A DNA stretch of 57,809 nucleotides from Ruminococcus sp. (GTDB lineage Bacteria; Bacillota; Clostridia; Oscillospirales; Ruminococcaceae). The stretch lies in contig JAJQCE010000024.1 of assembly GCA_021202895.1 (NCBI GenBank), positions 1 to 57,809 of the forward strand, written 5' to 3'. A model generated the notes under the pieces. It was given only the letters and a program-made list of their open reading frames with translations. It was not told the origin of the DNA and made no database searches. Shown piece by piece: positions 33,749 through 43,510 of the stretch. Both the position numbers and the translations under genes were made by a program. Within the stretch, counting starts at the first letter, position 1, and the number at the start of each line of letters is the position of its first letter.

Positions 33749-35716
33749 TTAGACCAAGCTAAGCTCAAATATCGAAAGCTCCCAGTCGCCTAAATCAACT
33801 CCGATTGTGTCATCGTCTATTTTATAAATATATGCCGTGTAGCTGATGCTTTCGTCAAAAGAGAACGCACCTTTTGCTATAATCTCATTGTCGGAAGAGA
33901 CACTATGCGTTTCGCCTGTATATTTATACGTTCCATCATAATTTGTTTCCTCAAGCGTGATTGTTCTAAGCGCACTCATGTACAAGTCCTTATCATCCGA
34001 GTCAATCACATAGGCGATTTCTTCTCTTTCGCTGATGTCATCTGCACTATAATCAATTGTCAGAGAGGCGGAGTGTTCAGAGTTTACGAGTGTAAAAGCT
34101 ATATAGCCTATTCTATCCTCTGTAGGAATTACATCTTCCTCATCAGGAAGCTCGTCCTCATCCTCCTCGTCTAAATCCTTTATCCCATTGCCGTCATAGT
34201 CCATTCCGTACTCTATATTGTTTTCGGTATCCTCGCACTCTGCCCATATGTTAAAGCTGACGTCCGCACTGTACCATCCGTCCTCAAGCTCCCATGTTCC
34301 GTCATATGTGAGCGTTTCACCTGCGCCAAGTATTTCCTTTCTGCCAATAGCAGTATAGCTATAGCCTATACTCGTATCAGTCAAATCTGTAGTCGCATAA
34401 ATCTCTGGACCTGTGTAATATGAAATCAAATCATACTCGCCATTATTTGTCATAGTTACCGTGCAGGTGAAAAGATTGTCTTCAACAGTGTACACATAGC
34501 TAATGCTTATAACGCCGTCGGTCGAAGCTATCTCATTGTCAGATACCTTTTCATAGCCTATCTGCTCAGCATCTGAAACATCTGTATCTCCGCCAGAAGA
34601 ATCATTTTCCAGTGAGAGTGAGGCTAAATACTCCTCAATTATCGTTGTAAGCTCTTCTATATACTCATACGGAATATCGCAGTACATTTCCCCCCATGAA
34701 AAATTCAATTCATGCTCATACTCATCATCAGGATCAAAATCTGAAGAAATACAGTATACAGTATAAACCTCGCCTGAATAGGTCGTTATCGTATAGCCAT
34801 AAATATCAGAACGTTCAGGAAATTCATCCTCACTAATCGCATAATCCTCACTGATAAGCAAAATGCTTTCAAGCCATGAATAAATATTTTCCGCATCATA
34901 AGCAGCTATTTCCAGAAGCGCATCGCCATCAGGGGAATTAAACGTTTCAACTGTGTAGATGTAATCTCCGTCCTCACTATCATCGTAAAAGGATTCCTCC
35001 CACATATAGGAATAATCAAAAAGCCCACACGAATTAACAACCTTGTCTGTAATATTTATAATTTCTACCTCGTGAAATTCAACAACAAAGTAGCTGTCGT
35101 TTTCGCTTATATCGCCCTCTGCTATCTCCACTGTCGTTTCTGCGCCAGATTCAAGATAGACATATTCGCTGCTGGAGATTGTCGTTATTGTCAACGAATC
35201 TATACTTGTGCCTTGAATTTCCGATACATCTATCGCTATATTGCATTTAGAATTATTTGTGATTGTAATTTCACACTGATGCGGTCTTGATTTATCAACG
35301 CTTTCATCATAATGCTGTGCGCTGATTTCAAAGGTAACCATACCGTCCTGCGCTTTTATAACGTTATTTTCAGAATCAGACACAGAAAGCTCAATCTGCT
35401 GATAACCGTAAGCACTGCAGTCATTTCCGCTGTCAATAAATTCTTGAATTTCTTCATTGTAAACCTTGTCCTCAGTTTCTATACTAGCCGTGCCTACGTT
35501 AATTTTGTTTTGTGAAATTATTACAGCATAGCCGCATATGCAGATCAGAGCTATCGCCGCAGGCACCGCCGCATACAGCCATTTATATCCCAAGCTTTTA
35601 ACCTCGCTGATTCTGCTGTCGCCGTTATTTATATTTTCAAGCAATGTATCAACAGTCCGTTTGTCAGGCTTCATTTGTTCATGTATTCTCTTTATAATGT
35701 TATTCAAAATAGTCAC
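33749..35716 (-). CDS. acidic single-pass membrane protein, probable anti-sigma partner
   Basis: The 655-residue protein has a cytoplasmic N-terminus of about 45 residues, one membrane segment near 47-67, and an external part of almost 590 residues rich in Asp, Glu, Tyr, Ser and Thr. Its gene overlaps the end of the ECF sigma-factor gene by 17 bases, which is the usual place for an anti-sigma factor. The external region holds beta-sandwich-like stretches, but I recognise no named domain. A stretch near 510-535 (DYDGNGIKDLDEEDEDELPDEED) resembles calcium-binding Asp-rich loops. The GTG at 35716 has GGAG one base away; a TTG at 35707 has better spacing, so the first residues are uncertain. Confidence 0.7.
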   Translation of the reverse strand: MTILNNIIKRIHEQMKPDKRTVDTLLENINNGDSRISEVKSLGYKWLYAAVPAAIALICICGYAVIISQNKINVGTASIETEDKVYNEEIQEFIDSGNDCSAYGYQQIELSVSDSENNVIKAQDGMVTFEISAQHYDESVDKSRPHQCEITITNNSKCNIAIDVSEIQGTSIDSLTITTISSSEYVYLESGAETTVEIAEGDISENDSYFVVEFHEVEIINITDKVVNSCGLFDYSYMWEESFYDDSEDGDYIYTVETFNSPDGDALLEIAAYDAENIYSWLESILLISEDYAISEDEFPERSDIYGYTITTYSGEVYTVYCISSDFDPDDEYEHELNFSWGEMYCDIPYEYIEELTTIIEEYLASLSLENDSSGGDTDVSDAEQIGYEKVSDNEIASTDGVISISYVYTVEDNLFTCTVTMTNNGEYDLISYYTGPEIYATTDLTDTSIGYSYTAIGRKEILGAGETLTYDGTWELEDGWYSADVSFNIWAECEDTENNIEYGMDYDGNGIKDLDEEDEDELPDEEDVIPTEDRIGYIAFTLVNSEHSASLTIDYSADDISEREEIAYVIDSDDKDLYMSALRTITLEETNYDGTYKYTGETHSVSSDNEIIAKGAFSFDESISYTAYIYKIDDDTIGVDLGDWELSIFELSLV

Positions 35717-36191
35717 ACTCCAATCTTTCTTTCAGCATATCACGCGCTCTTGAAAGTCTTTTTCTCACCGCCGCAGGACTTATATTCATCACATATGCGA
35801 TTTTTTCTGTAGGCATATTTTCAAAATATTTAAGATATATCGGCAAAGAATACTTCGGCTTAAGCGCACGCACCTCCTCAAATACTCTGTTCTCTTCCTC
35901 GTCTGAAAGCGTAAAGACGTTCGCTTCGTCAAGCGGAGCTCTTTTCTTTGACCATGTGCTGTAATTGTATTTTTTGCAAAAGTTAATCGCAGTGCGTATC
36001 AGCCAGCTCTTTTCATGCTCATCACTTTCAAACTCCAGCTCCTTATTATAGTGCAGCAAAAATACCTCCTGAAAAACATCGTCTGCGTCCGATTTGGATT
36101 TCAGCTCAGTTAAAGCAATACCATACACCAGCTGTGTGTACTTTTCAATTGCCATTTCAGTTTTTGCCGCTTGGAGATTTATCGTTTGCAA
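35700..36191 (-). CDS. ECF-family RNA polymerase sigma factor
   Basis: This is an alternative sigma factor of 163 residues. Region 2 is about 18-70 (YGIALTELKSKSDADDVFQEVFLLHYN), followed by SWLIRTAINFCKKY, and region 4 is about 105-155 (MPTEKIAYVMNISPAAVRKRLSRARDMLKERL). The TTG start is supported by GGGAGGTGG nine bases upstream. The next gene overlaps it by 17 bases and encodes a membrane protein that probably holds it inactive until a signal arrives. No clear autoregulatory promoter could be picked out, but two interleaved inverted repeats lie upstream. Confidence 0.92.
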   Translation of the reverse strand: MQTINLQAAKTEMAIEKYTQLVYGIALTELKSKSDADDVFQEVFLLHYNKELEFESDEHEKSWLIRTAINFCKKYNYSTWSKKRAPLDEANVFTLSDEEENRVFEEVRALKPKYSLPIYLKYFENMPTEKIAYVMNISPAAVRKRLSRARDMLKERLECDYFE

Positions 36192-36257
36192 ATGCTTTCC
36201 ACCTCCCTACTATAATTCCGAGTTCAAGGCTCTTTTGTGACAAAAAATTTTCGTGAA

Positions 36258-36299
36258 TTTGCACAAAATTTGACCGCAGATTTTGTGCAAACTGCGGTC
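36258..36299. repeat. two interleaved perfect inverted repeats downstream of ftsH
   Basis: TTTGCACAAAAT (36258-36269) pairs with ATTTTGTGCAAA (36280-36291), and GACCGCAG (36272-36279) pairs with CTGCGGTC (36292-36299). Each loop contains an arm of the other, so only one hairpin can form fully at a time. It lies between the ftsH stop and the sigma-factor start. The GACCGCAG hairpin may terminate ftsH transcripts, but no good T-run follows on the minus strand. Confidence 0.8.
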
Positions 36300-36313
36300 T
36301 TGTTAGTTTCTTA

Positions 36314-38287
36314 CTATTCCTTATCAGCGTCAGCCTCTTTTGAATTTTCAGCTTCCTGCTCTAGGCTTTCACTTTGTTCAGTCTCAATCACTTCAGCCAA
36401 ATTTTCCACTACTTCCAAAGGCTCTCCATCAACTGAAATTTCGCCATTCATAAGCTTCTCGAAGTCGTCGCCGTCAATTTTTTCATGCTTCATCAGATAC
36501 TGTGCTATTCTCTCAAGCTTATCCATATGACTCTTGAGAATTTCCTCACAGTCCTCAAAGGCAGTTTCTACAATATTTCTGATTTCATTATCAATTTCAG
36601 CGGCTACATTTTCCGAATAGCTCGGAGTACTGCTGTAATCTCTGCCAAGGAACACCTCATGCTCTCCCCTGCCGTATACTACAGGTCCTAAATTATCGCT
36701 GAAGCCATAACGAGTAACCATATTTCTTGCAGTCGAAGTCGCTCTCTCAAGGTCGTTTGAAGCACCTGTTGAAATATCGTCAAGCACCAGCTTTTCAGCC
36801 ACACGCCCTCCGAGCAAAACTACAATATTTTCGTACATTTCCTTTTTAGAAACGTAGGATTTATCCTTTTCAGGCAAGCTCATAGTAAAGCCGCCTGCCT
36901 GCCCTCTCGGAATTATAGTAACATGGTGAACCTTATCCTGAGTTTCGCAATAGTATGTGCAAATCGCATGACCTCCCTCGTGGTATGCGGTAAGCCGCTT
37001 TTCCTGCTCGGTTACTACTCTCGATTTCTTTTCAGGTCCTGCGACAACCTTAATCGCCGCCTCCTCAAAGTCCTCGTTGACAATAGCCTTTCTGTTCTTC
37101 CTTGCCGACAAAAGCGCAGCTTCGTTTACAAGATTCTCAAGCTCCGCACCTGTAAAGCCAACAGTCGTCTGAGCGATAACCTTTAAATCAACATCTGGTG
37201 CTAAGGATTTCTTTCTGGTATGAACCTTTAAAATCTCCTCACGTCCCTTTACATCGGGATAGCCCACAAGAATCTGCCTGTCAAAGCGTCCTGGGCGAAG
37301 CAATGCAGGGTCTAGTACGTCGCTGCGGTTTGTCGCCGCCATTACAATTACAGAATCGTTGTCCTCAAATCCATCCATCTCTACAAGCAGCTGGTTAAGC
37401 GTCTGCTCACGCTCGTCATGACCGCCGCCGATACCTGAACCGCGCTGACGTCCGACTGCGTCAATCTCGTCTATAAATATGATAGCAGGCGCATTTTTCT
37501 TAGCCTGTTCAAATAAGTCACGTACTCTTGAAGCTCCGACACCGACGAACATTTCTACAAAATCCGAACCCGATATTGAGAAAAAGTCTACTCCTGCTTC
37601 ACCTGCGACCGCTCTTGCAAGCAACGTTTTACCTGTTCCGGGAGGTCCTAAAAGCAGTACACCCTTAGGTATTCTCGCTCCAAGCTCGTTATATTTCTTG
37701 TTGTCCTTAAGAAAATCAACTATTTCTCTGAGTTCTTCCTTTTCCTCGTCCGCACCTGCAACATCCTCAAAGGTAGCCTTCTTTGAATCAGGCGCTTTAT
37801 GAGCGTTGGTCTTGCCAAAGCCCGACATCTTGCCCGCTCCAGCATTTCTCATCATCCATACAAAGAAGAATATCATTACTCCCAGCATAAGAAGCGTAGG
37901 AATAAGATTAAGCCAGAAGCTATTGTCTGAAATAGGAATCAAATCATATTCCAGTGGATCATCAGGATTTTCAGCGTCATACAGCCTGCGGTAATTGCTT
38001 GCGTCCTCAGAGCCTAAAACCTCGCTTACAAAAAGGCTCACGTTAGGAACTGTGTAGGTCTGCGCCTCATCAGCTTCAGAAGCGTCCTTGAGCTTGTAGG
38101 TAAGCTCTCCTGAATTTAAATCAAATGTAAATTCCGAAACCTCAAGATTGTCAAAATATCTCATAATTTCAGAATATTCCGTATCGTCCTCCTCTGTACT
38201 CATAGTAGAAAGCATATAAGCCATTCCGAAAATAAGCACTAACGCTAGTACAATATATATTATTATACTCTTATAACTGCTTTTCAA
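36314..38287 (-). CDS. ftsH: ATP-dependent zinc metalloprotease FtsH
   Basis: This membrane-bound AAA+ protease degrades misfolded membrane proteins and regulators. The 657-residue protein has membrane segments at about 8-25 and 125-145 with an external domain between, then Walker A GPPGTGKT (214-221), Walker B FIDEID (271-276), the second region of homology [18 protein letters not shown], and the zinc site HEGGH (436-440). The C-terminal tail is long and Glu-rich. The start codon is TTG with AAAGG upstream. It follows tilS by 89 bases, the usual tilS-(hpt)-ftsH order, here without hpt. Confidence 0.95.
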   Translation of the reverse strand: MKSSYKSIIIYIVLALVLIFGMAYMLSTMSTEEDDTEYSEIMRYFDNLEVSEFTFDLNSGELTYKLKDASEADEAQTYTVPNVSLFVSEVLGSEDASNYRRLYDAENPDDPLEYDLIPISDNSFWLNLIPTLLMLGVMIFFFVWMMRNAGAGKMSGFGKTNAHKAPDSKKATFEDVAGADEEKEELREIVDFLKDNKKYNELGARIPKGVLLLGPPGTGKTLLARAVAGEAGVDFFSISGSDFVEMFVGVGASRVRDLFEQAKKNAPAIIFIDEIDAVGRQRGSGIGGGHDEREQTLNQLLVEMDGFEDNDSVIVMAATNRSDVLDPALLRPGRFDRQILVGYPDVKGREEILKVHTRKKSLAPDVDLKVIAQTTVGFTGAELENLVNEAALLSARKNRKAIVNEDFEEAAIKVVAGPEKKSRVVTEQEKRLTAYHEGGHAICTYYCETQDKVHHVTIIPRGQAGGFTMSLPEKDKSYVSKKEMYENIVVLLGGRVAEKLVLDDISTGASNDLERATSTARNMVTRYGFSDNLGPVVYGRGEHEVFLGRDYSSTPSYSENVAAEIDNEIRNIVETAFEDCEEILKSHMDKLERIAQYLMKHEKIDGDDFEKLMNGEISVDGEPLEVVENLAEVIETEQSESLEQEAENSKEADADKE

Positions 38288-38376
38288 TTAAACACTACCT
38301 TTCTTAATCCGCACATAGCGGCACAGATTTATCTATATTGTCTTTTTGCATATTTTAAACTATAATTGTGACAGCT

Positions 38377-39690
38377 TTATGATATTTTACAGAGTAAATA
38401 GGTTTTTGTGTTATTATCCGCCTTAACACGCTGTGAAAATCCAAACCTTTCCACGAAAATCACTCCCTCATTATCCGAAAGCACAACCGCTGAAAGTCTG
38501 TCAACACGCTCAAAGCCGCTCTGCACAAGCTTCTTGACATCCGATGTAAAATCCCTGCCGATAAGCTTAACTCTATCTCCGCTCTCACGCTGCCTTATTA
38601 AAATCTCACCATTTATTTTATCATAATCAGCGATGAAATTTGTTGCATTGATGTTAACATTTGCATTTTTTTCGGTGATTTCAAGTAAAACCTCCTTATT
38701 ATAAAAGCTTACAGCTTTTCCCAGTTCCGCCCTTATAGCTATATGCTCAGAACGCTTTTTTTCATCTATAATGTACAATTTTCCGTCAATCGCCTCTGCA
38801 TAAAGCTTGTCGCCAACTGTAACTTTGCCACCGTTTTCGCATATTCCTCTCACACGCTCTATCGCCGCTCTTGATACAGCGACCGAGCTTTCTGAAAGAA
38901 GCTTTGCAATCACTCTTCCCGAAAGAGCCTTATCCGCCTCAGTCAAGCCCTTGCAGTCAACTCCGCCCTTTGACAAAAGTCTGTTATAAAGCTCCTCGCT
39001 CTGCCTTTTGATAAATTCATTGTCCTCACGCAGATTTTCAATCGTCCCACTCATTGTTTTCTCAAGCGATGGATTTATAAGTCTAAGCTGCTCAACAATA
39101 TTGTGCCTGATTTTATTTCTTGTATAATCGTCCGAAAGATTTGTCGAATCTGTAACCCAATCCTGCCCTCTTGAATTTAAAAAGCTTTCAATTTCAAAGC
39201 GTGTACATTCTATCAGCGGTCTGATTATATTTCCTCTGACAGGAGGAATAGAGGCAAGTCCTGAAATTCCCGTCCCTCTTGTCAAATTTATAAGCATAGT
39301 TTCAATGCTGTCTGACAAAGTGTGCGCAGTTGCAATTTTTTCACAGCCAAATTTTTCGCTTGCCTCGTCAAAAAAATTATAGCGTACAATCCTTGCGCCC
39401 TCTTCAAGTGAATATCCGTTTTCTCTGCAAAATGCGCTCACATCAACCCTTTTGACCTCAAGCGGTATATTAAGACTTTCGCAAAGCTCTATGCAAAAGC
39501 TCTCGTCACGCAGACTTTCTTCGCCTCTGAGCTGATGATTTAAATGGCAGGCGCACAAGCTGTCTGTAAATTCTGACAAGCACAAAAGGAGAGCGACACT
39601 GTCCGCACCACCTGATAAACAGCAGAGCAATCTCTCCCCTTTTTGAGCCATATTATATTTTGCGATTGTTTCAATTACCTTCTTTACCAT
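38377..39690 (-). CDS. tilS: tRNA(Ile)-lysidine synthase
   Basis: It modifies the wobble cytidine of tRNA(Ile2) to lysidine, so that AUA is read as isoleucine. The 437-residue protein has the PP-loop motif SGGADSVALLLC (26-37), ATAHTLSDSIETMLINLTRGTG for tRNA/ATP handling, and a C-terminal TilS substrate-binding domain. Its ATG lies one base after the dnaB stop (TAA-A-ATG), so it is translated in series with the replication genes. Confidence 0.92.
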   Translation of the reverse strand: MVKKVIETIAKYNMAQKGERLLCCLSGGADSVALLLCLSEFTDSLCACHLNHQLRGEESLRDESFCIELCESLNIPLEVKRVDVSAFCRENGYSLEEGARIVRYNFFDEASEKFGCEKIATAHTLSDSIETMLINLTRGTGISGLASIPPVRGNIIRPLIECTRFEIESFLNSRGQDWVTDSTNLSDDYTRNKIRHNIVEQLRLINPSLEKTMSGTIENLREDNEFIKRQSEELYNRLLSKGGVDCKGLTEADKALSGRVIAKLLSESSVAVSRAAIERVRGICENGGKVTVGDKLYAEAIDGKLYIIDEKKRSEHIAIRAELGKAVSFYNKEVLLEITEKNANVNINATNFIADYDKINGEILIRQRESGDRVKLIGRDFTSDVKKLVQSGFERVDRLSAVVLSDNEGVIFVERFGFSQRVKADNNTKTYLLCKIS

Positions 39691-39691
39691 T

Positions 39692-41050
39692 TTAATTTTC
39701 TTCTCTTCTTAAATCAATACCGCGAAACAGCGTGTATTCTCCGATAAAGTTCAAATTTATAGTGTCTGTTTGTCCGTGTCTGTTTTTTGCGACAATACAC
39801 TCCGCAAGCGTCTTGTTCTCAGCCGTTTTTTCATAATATGAATCACGGTACAAAAACAGTATTATATCGGCATCCTGCTCAATAGAACCCGATTCTCTTA
39901 AATCTGAAAGCATCGGACGCTTATCATCACGTTTTTCCGAGCTTCTCGAAAGCTGTGAAAGCACAATAACTGGAACGTTAAGCTCCTTTGCCATAAGCTT
40001 TAGATGCCTTGTAATTTCCGAAACCTCGGTAACACGGTTTGTGTGTTTGTTAGGCGACTCCATAAGCTGGAGATAGTCAACGACTACAAGCCCTAAATTT
40101 TTAAGTCTGCGCAGCTTCGCTTTCATCTGAGGAACTGTTATTCCTGCGCTGTCGTCAAGATATATCGGCAGCTTCGACAACTGATCAGCCGCAGTCACCA
40201 GTTTGTTCCAGTCCTCAGTTTCAAGCTCACCTGTTCTCAAAGCGTTGTTGTTCACACATGCCTCAGATGAGAGCATACGTGACACAATCTGTTCATTCCC
40301 CATTTCAAGTGAAAAGACAGCCACATCCTTTTTGGTGCGCTTGCACATATTCACCGCAATATTAACCGCAAACGCTGATTTTCCGACGCCTGGACGAGCG
40401 GCAAGTATAATCAAATCAGACTCGTTCAGTCCGTTTGTCACAGCGTCAAGCTGAGCAAAGCCTGACGATGCAGATTTATGCTTGTCAGCGTCCTCTCCGC
40501 TTATTTCCTGCAAATGATTATACGTACTGATTATTACGCTGTCAATACGTGTCAATCCCTGAACCTCACCGCTGCGTATATCGTAAATACTCTGCTCCGC
40601 AAAATCCAGAAGCGACTGCGCTTCCTCTGTTCCCTCATTTGCCTTTATAACAATATCGTTGGCAATCTCAACCAGCCTGCGGATATGGTGCTTTTCATCT
40701 ATTATTTTGCAGTAAGCTTCAATATTCGCAGTTGACGGCACAGCCTCCATAAGTCCGGAAAGATACGTCTTTGCCATTGAAGAATTTTCAAAGACTCCCT
40801 CTGCAACCGATTCGTTTATTACCGTGATGATGTCCTCTGTGCTTGCGTTGGTAAACATACGCATCATTATTGAAAATAAACTCTTATGTACAGGCACAAA
40901 AAAGCTCTCAGGTCTTAAGATTTCTATAACTCTCGGAAGCGAGGACGGATCTAACAGTATTCCGCCTAAAACTGCCTGCTCGGCTTCGGGTGCATAAATC
41001 GGCTTTTTGCCCGAAAGCTCTGTATATGTTTGAGAAAAGCTGTCAGCCAT
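39692..41050 (-). CDS. dnaB: replicative DNA helicase DnaB
   Basis: This hexameric helicase unwinds DNA at the replication fork. The 452-residue protein has the N-terminal primase-binding domain (EAEQAVLGGILLD), a linker helix region, Walker A ARPGVGKSAF, Walker B VVVDYLQLM, and the late motifs LSQLSR, SDLRESGSIEQDADIILFLYRD and AKNRHGQTDTI. No intein is present. It follows rplI with a one-base gap, the common rplI-dnaB arrangement in Firmicutes. Confidence 0.96.
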   Translation of the reverse strand: MADSFSQTYTELSGKKPIYAPEAEQAVLGGILLDPSSLPRVIEILRPESFFVPVHKSLFSIMMRMFTNASTEDIITVINESVAEGVFENSSMAKTYLSGLMEAVPSTANIEAYCKIIDEKHHIRRLVEIANDIVIKANEGTEEAQSLLDFAEQSIYDIRSGEVQGLTRIDSVIISTYNHLQEISGEDADKHKSASSGFAQLDAVTNGLNESDLIILAARPGVGKSAFAVNIAVNMCKRTKKDVAVFSLEMGNEQIVSRMLSSEACVNNNALRTGELETEDWNKLVTAADQLSKLPIYLDDSAGITVPQMKAKLRRLKNLGLVVVDYLQLMESPNKHTNRVTEVSEITRHLKLMAKELNVPVIVLSQLSRSSEKRDDKRPMLSDLRESGSIEQDADIILFLYRDSYYEKTAENKTLAECIVAKNRHGQTDTINLNFIGEYTLFRGIDLRREEN

Positions 41051-41051
41051 A

Positions 41052-41498
41052 TTACTCCTCGACCACCTTGATATTTATTGTGCAGCTAACACCCTGAGAA
41101 AGCTTTATTGCAGCGGAAAAATCCCCGAAGCTTTTAATTTCGCTGTTAAGTACAATTTTCTTTTTGTCTATCCTCTTGGCATACTGCTGAGCAATCGCAT
41201 CGGCAACCATTGATGACTTTACCGCTCCAAAAAGCTTTCCGTTCTGTCCCGCCTTAACCTTTAAAACCACTTCCTTTCCCTCAAGAAGCGAAGCGATTTC
41301 CTCATTTGCCTGCTTTTCAACGTCAAGCTTGTGCTGCTGCGAGGATTTTTTACCCTCCAGCTCATTCAGATTTTTAGCCGTAGCCTCAACCGCAAGCTTG
41401 TTTTTAAGCAGATAATTTCTTGCGTATCCATCAGCCGCATTGATAGTATCTCCAGCCTTGCCGGAACCCTTTACGTCCTTAAGTAAAATAACCTTCAT
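41052..41498 (-). CDS. rplI: 50S ribosomal protein L9
   Basis: This large-subunit ribosomal protein has 148 residues, the usual length. It shows [31 protein letters not shown] and the long connecting helix before the C-terminal domain. The ATG at 41498 is preferred over one nine bases earlier, because AAAGGATG lies six bases upstream of it. gdpP is 21 bases upstream and dnaB one base downstream, giving the conserved gdpP-rplI-dnaB string. Confidence 0.97.
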   Translation of the reverse strand: MKVILLKDVKGSGKAGDTINAADGYARNYLLKNKLAVEATAKNLNELEGKKSSQQHKLDVEKQANEEIASLLEGKEVVLKVKAGQNGKLFGAVKSSMVADAIAQQYAKRIDKKKIVLNSEIKSFGDFSAAIKLSQGVSCTINIKVVEE

Positions 41499-41519
41499 AT
41501 AAAACATCCTTTCCCTTTA

Positions 41520-43487
41520 TCAGTTGTTTCTAATATAATCATCTATCGCTTCATAAAGCATTTTTCTGGCGCCCGTCAAATCTGTGTCAAGCTGGCAAGC
41601 CGCCATCTGGTGATGACCTCCGCCGCCTAAAGCTTCCATTATAATCTGAACATTGTAGCTTCCAAGACTTCTTGCGGAAATGTTCATTTTTCCGTTAAGC
41701 TCATACAGCACAAATGATGCGTTTACACCAGAAATTTCAAGCATCTCGTCTGCTGCCTTTGCCGCCGAAACCTTAATGTTGTCACTGTCCGTCTCCGCAT
41801 AGGCTATAGCGCACTTGTGATAAATTTCCGATGAATCAATAATCCTTGCCTTGTTTCTGTATGTATCAAGCGTATTCGCAAACATTTTCTTTACCGCCAC
41901 CGTATCCGCTCCAAGCTTTCTTAAATATGCCGCAGCTTCAAAGGTTCTTACACCTGTGTTCATAACAAAATTCTTTGTGTCAAGCATAATTCCCGCAAGC
42001 AGTACCTCAGCAATCGGCGAGGAAATCTTTACACTTTCAGGAAAATATTCAAGCAGCTCCGCTACCATTTCGCACGCTGACGAAGCGGACGGTTCATGAT
42101 AAAACAGCTCGTTGTTTTCAATCGACTTAACCATAAGTCGGTGGTGGTCGATAACAACAATATGCTTTGCATACCTGAGTATCTCCTGTGAGTCAACTAA
42201 ATCAGGATTGTGAGTATCGGTTATAATCAAAAGCGTATCGTCGGTAAGCCTTGAAAAGCCCTCGCTCGGAGAAATATAATAGCTCTTTATCGTGTTGTCA
42301 ATGACGTGCTTAATCATAAGCTTTGCCAAATTGCGTTCAGGGTCAACTACAACATAGCACTCCTTTCCCATATCCTTAATCGCCGAGCAAAGTCCTGTCG
42401 CAGAGCCTATGCTGTCCAAATCGCCGAAAGAGTGTCCCATAATCAACACACGCTCATATGTATTTATAATTTCAAGCAGAGCATTTGCTGCCATTCTTGA
42501 TTTAACACGAGTATTCTTTGACATTCCCTTTGAAAGTCCGCCGTAAAATTCATAGCCGTTTTCGGTTCTCACCGCCGCCTGATCTCCGCCTCTTCCAAGA
42601 CACATATCCAGCGCAAGCTTGGCGTATTTCTCACTCTCAGCCAGATTTTGCGAGTCGCGTCCTATGCCTATCGAAAGAGTAATGTTAGAACGCTCTCCGA
42701 CAGTAATTTTCCTAGCCTGCTCTAAAATTTCAAAGCGCTTGTCAATAATCGGCTGAAGATACCTCTCCTCTAAAATCACATAGAATCTATCGTTTCCGCT
42801 GCGGCGGGATATTCCAGTCGTACCCTCCATAAAGCTTTCTATAAGCTGCTCTATGTTTACAAGAATGTGAGCCTTTTCACTTTCCTTAATATTGGAAAGA
42901 ATTTCCTCGTAATAATCAATCATGATGATAATAACAGACTGCCGTGACATACGATTTTCATAGCTAAGCTCCACAAGCTCAGTCTTGTCGGAAAAATAGA
43001 GCATAGACATACCTGCTCCCGAAGAATTTCTTATGCCTGTAACCGTATAAAATTTGTTGTTGTGACAAACAGTATCTCCGTCAGCGGTGAAAGCCTGATC
43101 TATATCTATTTTAAAAAGCTCAGTTATATCAAGCCCATATGCCTCCTCCTGTGTATATACCTTTCTCCCGAAATGTCTGTTGTACCAGACTATGCAGTTA
43201 TCTGAATCAATTATCACAGTAGGCGCAGGGAAATTAAGCAGCGATTCCTTTTCGGTTTTGTTAATCTGAGACGCCGATTTTGCAATATATTTCTTCGTCG
43301 AGGTTCCATACATCACATATTCAAATATCAGCAGCACTGCCAGAGCCGTTGAAATTACCAGAAAAGCCTTGCCCTCGCTGTCATAGTCGGCAGACTGTGA
43401 AAGCAGTGCCGATGAAATAACTGCGCAAACGGCAAGTGCGATTGTAGTAATTCTTATAAATAAATGAATACCGCTTGTTCCTTTCAT
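41520..43487 (-). CDS. gdpP: cyclic-di-AMP phosphodiesterase GdpP
   Basis: It hydrolyses the second messenger c-di-AMP and thereby tunes potassium and osmotic balance. The 655-residue protein has two N-terminal membrane segments (about 10-30 and 40-62), a PAS-like domain (about 85-160), a degenerate GGDEF domain (SRRSGNDRFYVIL, where an active cyclase would have GGDEF), and a DHH-DHHA1 hydrolase from about residue 345 with MGHSFGDLDSIGSA, IVIDHHR and a C-terminal GGGHHQMAA. The ATG at 43487 has GAAAGGAAAGAG upstream and is chosen over a GTG that overlaps the rnj stop. Confidence 0.95.
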   Translation of the reverse strand: MKGTSGIHLFIRITTIALAVCAVISSALLSQSADYDSEGKAFLVISTALAVLLIFEYVMYGTSTKKYIAKSASQINKTEKESLLNFPAPTVIIDSDNCIVWYNRHFGRKVYTQEEAYGLDITELFKIDIDQAFTADGDTVCHNNKFYTVTGIRNSSGAGMSMLYFSDKTELVELSYENRMSRQSVIIIMIDYYEEILSNIKESEKAHILVNIEQLIESFMEGTTGISRRSGNDRFYVILEERYLQPIIDKRFEILEQARKITVGERSNITLSIGIGRDSQNLAESEKYAKLALDMCLGRGGDQAAVRTENGYEFYGGLSKGMSKNTRVKSRMAANALLEIINTYERVLIMGHSFGDLDSIGSATGLCSAIKDMGKECYVVVDPERNLAKLMIKHVIDNTIKSYYISPSEGFSRLTDDTLLIITDTHNPDLVDSQEILRYAKHIVVIDHHRLMVKSIENNELFYHEPSASSACEMVAELLEYFPESVKISSPIAEVLLAGIMLDTKNFVMNTGVRTFEAAAYLRKLGADTVAVKKMFANTLDTYRNKARIIDSSEIYHKCAIAYAETDSDNIKVSAAKAADEMLEISGVNASFVLYELNGKMNISARSLGSYNVQIIMEALGGGGHHQMAACQLDTDLTGARKMLYEAIDDYIRNN

Positions 43488-43510
43488 TTTCTCTTTCCTT
43501 TCAAAAATCG

